Origin: Methyloglobulus sp.
GTDB lineage: Bacteria > Pseudomonadota > Gammaproteobacteria > Methylococcales > Methylomonadaceae
Direction: 5' to 3'
Assembly: GCA_013141505.1 (NCBI GenBank)
Contig: JABFQX010000016.1
Span: 1 to 64,000, forward strand
Length of the DNA stretch: 64,000 nt
The position numbers were made by a program, and so were the translations under genes. The first letter of the stretch is position 1. The number at the start of each line of letters is the position of its first letter. Below the pieces are notes generated by a model, which worked only from the letters and a program-made list of their open reading frames with translations, had not been told where the DNA came from and searched no databases. Positions 36,212 through 47,000 of the stretch are shown here, piece after piece.

Positions 36212-37888
36212 ATGTTAAACCGTCAATTTGACCTGAGGAACGGAATCGTTCAGCACTTGATACTGGTGTTGTTTATGTTGCTGCCTCATTTACTGTATGG
36301 CATGGAACCGGAAACGTCCGCTCAAAGCAGTCCTCCAGCAGTTCCGAAAGGTCAAGTTGAAACGAAAGATCAGGAAGCTCCAGAAAACGCCAGCTTCGAT
36401 TTGCTGGAGTTGCGGGTCAAAGGCAATACCTTGTTGAAAGGGACGTTGGTGGAACGGGTTGTGTATCCCTTTTTAGGGCCTAAAAAAACCATTGATACGG
36501 TCGTCAGCGCCCAAAAAGCCTTGGAAAGCCTGTATCACGACAAAGGCTACCAAACCGTATTGGTCGATATACCTGAGCAGGATGTCGAAAATGGTATTGT
36601 TTATCTGGATGTCATTGAAGGCAAAGTGTCGCGGTTACGGGTTAAGGGCTCGCGGTATTTTTCCTTAAACAAAATTAAAGCCGGGGTGCCGGAGTTGGCG
36701 GTCGGCAAAGTACCCAATATGACCGTGATGCAAGAACAGATTGATAAACTGGGTGTCCAAAGCGAAGACCGGCGCATCGCACCTGTGCTACGTGCTGGCG
36801 ATACGCCCGGTACCCTGGAAGTGGATCTTAATGTTAAAGACGAGCTGCCTTTGCACGGGCGGCTTGAATTAAATGGCCGCAATACCGCAGCGACCAGTCG
36901 GCTCAGGCTGGTTTCTTCGCTGCATTACGATAATCTATGGCAAAAAATGCACAGTGCTTCTTTGATGTTTCAGGTATCGCCGGAAGAAAGCCAGGAAGTC
37001 CAAGTGTGGGCAGGTACCTATGCCCTGCCTGTCCCGGCGTTGGATGCCAAACTGGCTTTGTATGCGGTCAGTTCCTCCTCTAAGGCACAAATTGCTCAGG
37101 TCGGTAATTCGAATGTTATCGGTATTGGCGAAATTTATGGTATTCGCTTGATAAAACCGCTGCCGGGATTGGGTGATTATTCGCACAGTTTCACGGTTGG
37201 CGCAGACTACAAAGATTTTAAAGAAAACATTAACCTTGTCGATCAAGGCAAAAAAGTTATCACCCCCATCCATTATTTGCCCTTTCTGGCGCAATATGAC
37301 GCGTCGCTTATTGATAAAAACTTTCGCGCCGCATTCAATCTGGGTGCACATTTTGCCGTACGTGGTCTGGCGTCCAGTACGCCGGAAGATTTCGATAACA
37401 AGCATTTCAAATCCCGTTCAAATTATGCGTATTTAACGGCAGAGACCCAGGTCAATTACGACTTGCCCTGGGGCGTGGAGCTTGCCAGCCGAGTAACCGG
37501 ACAGCTTGCCGATTCGCCTTTGATACCTAATGAGCAATTTTCTCTAGGCGGTATGCAATCGGTACGCGGTTATTTTGAAACCCAAGCCTTGGCGGATGAC
37601 GGCTTTACTGCCTCCATGGAATTCAGGTCGCCACGTTTGGCACCGATTAAGTTGGATTACATCAACAAGCTGCAAGGTTTGGTATTTGTCGATGGCGGTA
37701 TGGGTTGGTCCAAGAAAACTCAAGGCCTGCAAAAACATGTCGCCCTCGCCAGTGTGGGTTTTGGTTTGCGTTTGCAAATGTGGAAATATTTAAGCGGTGT
37801 ACTGGATGTCGGTTTTCCGTTGTTGGGGATAAACACCATTAATTCAGGTGATCCCAAAGTGCATTTTAGTATTGCGACAGAATTCTGA
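36212..37888 (+). CDS. TpsB outer-membrane transporter (ShlB/FhaC/HecB family)
   Basis: A 558-residue Omp85-type pore that exports the adjacent TpsA protein. After a signal segment (about residues 14-31) comes a proline-rich linker, then two POTRA domains: FDLLELRVKGNTLLKGTLVERVVYPFLGP (POTRA 1) and VSRLRVKGSRYFSLNKIKAGVPEL (POTRA 2). The remaining 350 residues form the 16-strand barrel, with the loop-6 signature SVRGY in SLGGMQSVRGYFE and a C-terminal phenylalanine (IATEF). Length and domain order are standard. The TpsA gene starts 118 bp downstream on the same strand. The start ATG at 36212 lacks a strong ribosome site. Confidence 0.95.
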   Translation: MLNRQFDLRNGIVQHLILVLFMLLPHLLYGMEPETSAQSSPPAVPKGQVETKDQEAPENASFDLLELRVKGNTLLKGTLVERVVYPFLGPKKTIDTVVSAQKALESLYHDKGYQTVLVDIPEQDVENGIVYLDVIEGKVSRLRVKGSRYFSLNKIKAGVPELAVGKVPNMTVMQEQIDKLGVQSEDRRIAPVLRAGDTPGTLEVDLNVKDELPLHGRLELNGRNTAATSRLRLVSSLHYDNLWQKMHSASLMFQVSPEESQEVQVWAGTYALPVPALDAKLALYAVSSSSKAQIAQVGNSNVIGIGEIYGIRLIKPLPGLGDYSHSFTVGADYKDFKENINLVDQGKKVITPIHYLPFLAQYDASLIDKNFRAAFNLGAHFAVRGLASSTPEDFDNKHFKSRSNYAYLTAETQVNYDLPWGVELASRVTGQLADSPLIPNEQFSLGGMQSVRGYFETQALADDGFTASMEFRSPRLAPIKLDYINKLQGLVFVDGGMGWSKKTQGLQKHVALASVGFGLRLQMWKYLSGVLDVGFPLLGINTINSGDPKVHFSIATEF

Positions 37889-38006
37889 TAGGTTTCTTTG
37901 CCTTGCACCGCCCATGATTGACATCAGTTTGCAAGGCTGAGATTGGCGCTGGTTAAAACCAGGTTTTATGTGTTTAAAGTGTGTACATTTTACGGTCGGG
38001 TGTTCT

Positions 38007-41000
38007 ATGGTTAACAAACAAGACGCAAAGCAAAATAACAACAGCCTTGTTGAGTTTCGATTAAAACCGCTTTCGGCTTGTATTCGGCTTGCCATTGCGA
38101 GTGGTGCACTGCTAAGTCATGCTTTACCAGTCAATGCTGAGTTGCCGCAGGCTGCCCAAAACTGGGCTGCGGCGGGTGTAGCAACGAAAAGCGTGACCGG
38201 TAATGTCATGAATATTCAACAGAAAGTTCAACGCGCTGAGCTGAACTGGAACAGCTTCAATGTCGGCACCAAAAACACCGTCAATTTCAATCAGCCCAAT
38301 GCTCAGGCTATCGCGTTAAACCGTATTGCCGATGTTAATCCCAGCGCCATCTTGGGAAAAGTGAACGCCAATGGGCAAGTTTATCTCTACAACTCAAACG
38401 GTTTTATCTTTGGCAAAGATTCAGTTATTGATACCAATACCCTGGTTGCTACGACACTCGATTTTAATAAAGACGTATTCAATGGTACTGGTGGCATTAG
38501 TTCCATAGATGGCAGTGTGACTTCGCTGGAAGGGACACCTTCGGCGAATTCTGCTATCAATATAGCGGCTGGTGCCAAAATTCATGCCGGTCAGGCGGGC
38601 CGCATTATTATGGCGGCGCCAACAGTTACCAACAATGGCAATTTAAGTACCGACAAATACGGTCAAATCATCCTGGTCGCCAGCAAAGACAAGGTTTATT
38701 TGACGCAATCTACCTCCGGTGCAGACAACCCTGCTGCTGCTGGCTTATTGGTTGAAGTGGGTAATGGCGGCGAAGTGACCAACGGCAAACTGGGTAATAT
38801 CCTAGCGCGTCAGGGCGATGTGACCTTGGCGGGGTTTGCGGTTAATCAGGATGGCCTAGTCAGTGCGACCACAGCGGTGAATATCAAGGGTTCGATTCAT
38901 CTGCTGGCTCAGGAATCAGGCGAAAGCAAAGGTAATCTAAGTACCGTGCGAAGTGCAGATTTGGGTGATAAGTTAGGTACGCAATCCGCTATTAACTTTG
39001 GCTCAGGCAGCAAAACCCAGATTGTCGCCGATAGCGAAAACACCACGGCTGTGGACGGCACTGCACAAAATAGCCAGCCTGTTTCAAATCTGGAAGCCAT
39101 AGCCTACAACGTGCATATGAAATCGAATTCCGCCATAGGCATTCCGGGCGGCAAAGTCTTTATTACGGCAACTGGCAATCCTAATGATCTCACTAATAAG
39201 GAAGGACGTATCGTTCTGGACAGTGGCGCAAGCATTGACGTGTCCGGCAGTAAAACCATAACAGCACCAGTATCCCGCAATGTGGTCGAAGTGCCTGTGC
39301 AAAGCTATGAGCTTAGAAATTCCCCTTATCAGCAGGGTGGGGTTCTTAAAGGCCAAACGGTGCGTGTTGACATCCGTGACAAAATATTCAAAGACAATAA
39401 AGGCATTATTGATATTGCCGGCGGCTTAGCCCGTATAGAACGGGGTATAGATGAACGTCTGGGTAATGGCGGCACCGTTAGTCTGACTGCTGGTGATTAT
39501 GTGGCTTTCAATAACGGTGCCAGCGTCAATATTTCCGGCGGCATTATCAATTACCAATCCGGTTTCATTAATACCAGTAAGCTGATTACCGATTATGGTG
39601 CTATTGTTGACATCGCCGATGCCGACCCACGGCAACATTATAAAGGTATCTATGGCGTGTATACGGAACGCCATGATAAGTGGGGTTATACCGATGTGTG
39701 GCAGACCGGCGGCTTGGGTGAGGGGCGCTTTGAACAAGCTTACCAGCAGGGCTTAGATGCCGGTAGGTTGTCTGTAACAGCACCCGCCGTATCCTGGAAT
39801 GGCGATTTGGTTGCCAATGCTGCCAGCGGTCTGTATCAGCGCAATTTGGAGGCAATGCCTCACGGTGGTGAATTATCGATTATCACTACTAACTTTATAA
39901 ATGGTGCAATAAACACCAGCGCCGACCTACTACTGGGTCAGAATGTTTTGTTCCGGGCGCGTGGTAATGGTTTGAATATTGGTATTGACGAGTCTTTTCC
40001 TACCGATACCAACGATGGTAAAGTCGATTTAGTACTGTCCACGGAAGCCATCAACCGTTCAGGGCTGCAAAAATTGACGGTCGAAACGTTAGGTAAGGCC
40101 GAGATTGCATCAGATGCCAACATGGCATTGGTTCCCGGTGGAGCGACTTCCGTGAGTTCTGCTCTTGGCGAGTCTAGTTCCGGTGGGCTTTTTGAGCTGA
40201 AAGCTGCCGGAGGTATTGACGTTAAGGGCAATGTCTACGCCCCAGGGGGCAACATTACCCTAACCAGTGGTTACATTGATGTTAACGGGACTACTGTTTC
40301 AGCTTATACACCCATTAATGTTGCCGCAGGGGCGGAATTAAATGTATCAGGTCGTTGGGTCAATGATTTTGCCTTAGGGTTGGATGCCATCCCCAAAGAG
40401 CCTGTTGCGATAAATGCGGGCAGCGTTAATTTAAAAACTTTGGATGGTGGGCGTATTCATTTGCAGCAGGGTTCAGCCATCAAGGCCGATGGCGGTGCTT
40501 GGTTAGCACAAAACCAGCAATTAACGGCGGGAGCCGCTGGCAGTATCAGCTTAGACAGCGGTCAGCTGGTTCCAGTGGATCTCCAGTTGCCAGTTGAACC
40601 GCAAAGACTGGCTTTGGAAGGCACGTTGTCTGCTTATGGCTTATCATCGGGCGGCAGCTTAAGCATTAATACTTTTAATATCATCAATATTGGCAATACA
40701 TCCGAACCAGCCGACCAACAAACCACAAAGCCCCTGCAATTGGGTATCACCGACGGGCATCTTGATTTGGATGCTGGGCAAAGTTTTGGTCATCTTACAT
40801 TCGGCAGTGTTACATTAACAAAGCAAACCGCCTGGTCGCTCAAGCAACAAAACTGGTTGTTGGACCAGGATTATCGCCAACGCGGAAGCGACAGGTCATT
40901 AGCCGCGTTCAGCACAGTAGAAACATTACCGGATTATTTACGTAAGCCGGTTGATTTGACTTTAACGGCTGCGAATATAAACCTTGAAACGGGCAGCAAA

Positions 41001-44000
41001 ATTTCCGCAGACCCGCAGGCAAAAATTAACCTTAATTCGGTAGGTGGCAGAATCTATATAGATGGCGTGATCGATGCGCCTGCGGGTTATATTACGTTGT
41101 CTGGTTTTAGCGAGGGTGGTACTAAGAACTCTCTCGACACTTTTTGGTTAGGCCAACACGGCCAGTTACTGGCAAAGGGTACTACGGTACTGAATCCTCC
41201 CGATGCGCTAGGCAGACGCACCGGCAGCGTACTGGATGGCGGCAATGTGACCTTGACGAAAGGCGATGTAACAAACTTTGTTCTGGAACAAGGTTCACTG
41301 ATTGATGTGTCCGGCACCCAAACTACGCTTGATTTGCCGACTGATAACCCCAGCGGTTTAAATGTTGCCCCGACGGCAGTCGCTTCAAATGGCGGCAAAA
41401 TAAGCCTGTCTGCTTCTACTGTCGGCATCTTGGATGGCAGTTTAAAAGCGACGGCGGGCGGCGCATCAGTCAGTGGTGGGCGTTTGGATTTGCACCTAAA
41501 TGGTAGTAGTCAATTAGATTCAACAGCTGTGGCGATTAATGTACGGCAAAACAGCACAAAAATTTTACCGAACAATATCCAGTTTGGTGATGGCTTGTCT
41601 GTTGGTGACGACCTTCTCGCACAGTTTCCTACTCCGGCAGCCACCACCATCAGCAGCGAGCAAATTACCCGTGGCGGCTTTGACGATGTGCGCTTGTCTG
41701 TTAGAGATACAACTATAAACCCTGATACTGGGGGAGCAATAAATTCCGAGTATGCTGCCGTCAATTTTTTAGGTGATGTCAATTTGGCTGCCAAAGCCCG
41801 GATTGATATTGATGCGCCCACGATTGGTTGGCAGCCATTAAGCAGCGCCGACAAAGGCATTGTTAACTTGAATACGGCATACTTCAGGGCGGGGACGACC
41901 GATATAAAAGATTACGCAAACAATTATGGTGTAACGCGATCACCTCAATCCGGCGGAATAGCGCAGTTTACTGCCCATACTAAATGGACTGAATTGGGTG
42001 GAGAATCACTTTGGGACGGCTTTAAAGCGATAAATCTTGACAGTAGCCACGACTTGCGGACGGTTGGCGTGTTGAATTATGGTGTTGTTGAGGGTTTTGG
42101 TACGGGTTTCCCAGACAAAACCTCTCCCTTTAGCGGAAAAATGGTGTCGGCGGCTGACATCAACATCACTGCCAGCCAGGTTTATCCCTCCACCCTGACA
42201 AATTTCACTTTTGCCGTAGAAAACAGCCCGAACGGAAAAATCACCGTTACGGGCAATGGCAATACCGATGCTGCACCTCTGTCGGCGGCAGGCAACTTGA
42301 CATTTAAAGCCCCTTTTATCCAACAAAACGGCATTTTAAAAGCACCATTTGGGAATATCAATTTACTTGCCGGAACCGATTTAACCCTAGGCAAAGGCAG
42401 TATCACCTCGGTATCTGGCGCGGGGCAACTGGTGCCATTTGGGACCACTTTTAGCGGTGCCGATTGGCTTTATCCGGTAGATGGCATAAATCTTGTATAT
42501 AATCAGCCGTCCGAGAAAAAACTGGTATTATCAGCACCGAAAGTGACGCTGGCAAAAGGCAGTACGGTCGATGTCGCCGGCGGCGGTGATTTGTTGGCCT
42601 ATGAGTTTCAAAAAGGCCTGAGTGGTGATAATGACTACTTGCAACTGGCGGATGATCAAATATCCTATGGTCGCAACGGTGGTTTTGCCATCCTTCCGAG
42701 CTTAGGTTCGGCACTCGCGCCTTATGATCCTTTCCAAAGTGCATCATTTACGGAAGGGGTCGGTAGCCAGATTTATTTGAGTGGCACGGATAAATTGGCG
42801 GCGGGTTTTTATACCTTACTGCCATCGCATTATGCCTTGCTGCCGGGTGCGTTTCTGGTCACGCCGCAAAACAACACTCAGGATCAACGCACCACTACCT
42901 ATGATCAGGCCGGAATACCCACCGTTGCTGGCTACCGTAGCCTTGCTGGTACCGGCGCACGGGATGCGCGTTGGAGCGGTTTCCTATTGGAAAACGGTGT
43001 TGACATTCGTAAAAATTCAAAATACGACGAGCAAACCGCCAATAGCTTTTTTGCCCGCGCCGCCGTTACCAAGGAAACCAGCGTTCCTTTGTTGCCCAAT
43101 GACAGCGGCCAGATTATTATCAAAGATGTGCAAACCAAATTGGCGCTGGAAGGTGATATTAAATCAGCCTCATCTGGCGGCAAAGGTGCGCGCTTGGATA
43201 TTTCAGCCAATCGCCTAAAAATAGTCAAAGCGTTGAGCGCGTCTCCGATCGTGGGCGAAGTTGAACTGTTGGCGGACAATTTAACTAACCTGCATGTTGG
43301 CAGTCTGTTGCTGGGAGGGGAGCGCAGTATAAACCCTACGTCTAAAGCGACAGAGGTCAATATTACAGCGGAACAAGTCAGCTTTGAAAGCAATGCCCAA
43401 GTTCATGTGACGGACTTGGCTGCTGCTGCGACCGGTCAGGTCATTGTAAAAAATAACGCGACTCTAATTGCCGATGGCATAGTCAATACCGGTGACAAGC
43501 AGTTCAATATCAAAGGGGACGGTGCGTTACTGCGGGTATCTGCCGATAAGCAGATTACATTGAGCAGGACAGGTAGCCAAGGTGCTACTGGCGACTTGTT
43601 AATTGAAAAAGGCGCAAAACTCAGTGCCAGCAAATCAATGCTGCTGGATGGTAGTCACACGTCGGAATTGGCAGGCGACATCCTGATGAAAAGTGGTTCC
43701 CTGTATCTAGGTGGCAATGCCATGAATATTGGCGAAGTAAACGGCTTGTCGGCGGCGGGGGCAATCAATCTGAGCAATGACAGATTAGCAAGCCTGACCG
43801 TAGATGAATTGTTGTTGAACAGTCAAACCGGCATTAACTTCTATGGTGACGTAGGCAAGCGCGACAGTGCAGGGTTATTACAGCCTCTGTCATTCAAGCG
43901 GTTGGTCATGAATAGCCCAGAACTTTCCGGGTATGGTAGCGCCAAACAAACGGTAAACATCAAAGCAGATAATCTGCTGGTGCAAAATACCTCCGGCACT

Positions 44001-47000
44001 GATGTTATTGGGCATGGATCGGGGGTTGGCAAACTGGCGATAACGGCTGAAAACTACAGCCAAGGTAGCGGCAATGTCGGCATTAACGGTTTTAATTCCG
44101 CCGCCATCACGGTTGCGAAAGGTTTTACTGCGGTAGGTAATGGTTCGTTAATTGTCGATGCCGATTTGTTTTTAACATCGGGCTACCTGACTGCAAATGG
44201 CGGCAACGTGCTTGATATTAATGCGGTGGGTCATCAACTACAGATGACGCAAATAGCCAATGCCATCATTCCTGATATAACCAGTTATGGTGGCGTTATC
44301 AAGGTGACTGCCGATAGCATCAATTTTAACGCCAGAGCCTTATTGCCTTCCGGTACTTTGGCTTTGTACAGTTTAAAAGGCAGTCTCCTGGTTGGGCCGC
44401 AAGCAGACATCGATCTGGCGGGGCGCAAAGTGGGCTTTGCCGATACCTATGCTTACACGCCAGGCGGAAAATTTAATGCTACGGCTGATCTTGGTAAAAT
44501 CACCTTGGCAGAAAATTCCAGCATTAACGCCGATACCGGCGGTGGCAAAGCGGTTGGTGGAAAATTATTTTTTGCGGCACCCAAACAAAACGTAGAGATA
44601 CTGAAAGGCGCGAAGCTGAGTGCCAAAACGGGTAGTGCGACATTTGATGTTGGTGGCTTCAATGCCAACAGCAGTTTCGATAACTTAATGGATACCCTGC
44701 TGATAGCAGGCGTGACGGATTCAATTTCATTGCGTTCGCGTCAGGCAGATATTGTCCAGCAATTCGGTCATAGCATTACCGCTAACCAGATCAATCTGGC
44801 AAGTGACCAAGGCGCTATCAGCCTGGCAGGTAAGCTGGTTGCCGATGGTGAAAAAGGCGGCTCAGTAAAACTGTTTGCCGGTGACTCGATCACCTTGCAG
44901 AGTGGTGCGGTAGTTAGCGCAAAAAGTACCGGAGCCAACGCCAAAGGCGGCGATGTGCTGCTGTCATCAACGAATTCCGATCTGCTAGACAAACTTAGCG
45001 GCATTCGGATAAATAAAGACGCATTGATTGATGTCAGTGGTAGTGCCAAAGATAATGGTGGTAAAGTCATACTGCGTGCGTTAAGAAAAGGCTCTGATGA
45101 CATCGACATAAATCCAATCGCCGGAACTGTAAAGGGATTTAGTGGGTTTTACGGGGATGCGGTCAGAAAATATGACAATTCCAATTTTTCTGTACAGGGG
45201 CAGATCCTAACCGCAAACATCAACGATATCAAAAAGGATACTGACGATTACATGACGGCCGCAACCCTGCTGAAAGTCAGCAACAGGCTGGGCAGCGGTA
45301 TTCGCTTACGCCCCGGCGTTGAAATTGATTACAAGGGCGATCTTAACTTAAAAGATCTTTGGGATTTAAATGAATGGAAATATGCCGATGCATCAGGTAA
45401 GCCCGATGTGGCTGGGGTGTTAACCATTAAGGCGACCGGCAATTTAAGTTTTGAAAATGCCCTAACCGACGGCTTTGTAAGAGGCAATACTAGCACTGGC
45501 GAAGTAAAAGATATATTGCAAAGCAATGATTCATGGTCTTACCAACTGACCGCAGGTGCCGATTTAGCCAGTGCCAATGCTACAACGGTGGTGGCTGCGG
45601 GCGCAGGCGAAGGCAAAAATATAACCTTGGCTACCAACACAGCCGCAAGCACTGATCCTTCCATTGTCAACACGGTTATCCGCACCGGTACCGGCGATAT
45701 TGAGCTGGCTGCCAGCGGCAATCTGGTCTTTGGCGATAAAACGTCGCTTTACAATGCTGGAAAAGCCAGTGCAACCAACCCTTATGGAACGTTGGGCGAC
45801 ACTTTTACAAATGCGACAGATTTTACTCAACCCCAATACTATGGCGGTGACTATTCCCAGGCAGGCGGTGATTTAGTCATCAATGTTGGGCGGGACATCA
45901 AGGGCGCACTTAGTCAAAATGTGTTTTTCGACCCTGTAGGGTATCAGGTGCCCAACTGGTTGCGTATCCAAGGTAATAACTGGGCTGATCCATTACTTCC
46001 TTACCCTAAAGAAGCTTCTGCCTGGGCGGTCGATTTTATTAAATTCGATCAAAATGTCGGCTCATTTGGGGGCGGTAAAGTCGTGATTAATGCCGGACAT
46101 GACATCAACGATCTTGCCGTCATGATGCCGACCACAGGCAAGCAAGTTGGCGAGAAATCGGTCAGTGCCGATGGCGTAACGACCTGGTTGACCAACAAGC
46201 TGCAAATTAATGGCGGTGGTGAGTTGCGCGTTAATGCCGAAGGCAATGTTGCGGGCGGGGTTTATTACCTGGCGCAAGGCAAAGGCAGCATCCATGCGGA
46301 TGGCGCAGTGACGGGCAGCAACGCCCCTAATGCCTCGGTATTTGATGAGTTTTTCGTATTTAGACGAACCGTCCTCGGTTTAGTCGATGGTCCACAACTA
46401 TTGCAGGGCGGCAATGCTCAATTATTTGTCGATGCAGCTAAGGCCGTCAATGTCAATGCCCCTACTGATCCCCTGGTGCTTGGCGGTGCTGACCACGGCC
46501 ACAGCTTTTACAGTTACGGTCCTGATAGCTCGCTTTCTTTAAGTTCCTTGGCTGAGGACATCAAGTTAAGCGGCGTGTCGGTGGCATTGCTAGGGGAGGA
46601 TTTACGAAGCAATAATTATTATCAATATTCCCCGGCCTCCCTGTTTGCCACCGCATTTGGCGGTAATTTTAGAATGGGAGGTGGCGCAACAATGACTCTT
46701 TTTCCGTCGCAGCGTGGGCAATTAAGTATTTTGGCTAAACAAAACATAGATTCTCAATTTGACGCTACCGCCCCTGCGTCAGGAGCCATAACAATGCTGG
46801 ATTATGATCCAAACAGCCTACCCAATGCCTACGCAATAGGGGGGAGCGCGACACTCGAAAACAAGTCTATCCATGCCGGTGATGCCGAGCCAGTCAGGCT
46901 TATCACCCAGCAAGGCGATATCCGTGATCTGGCGCTTACTCTACGGAAAAAAGCGATCATCAGTAGCGGGCATGACCTTGTGAATGTCAGCGTCAATACG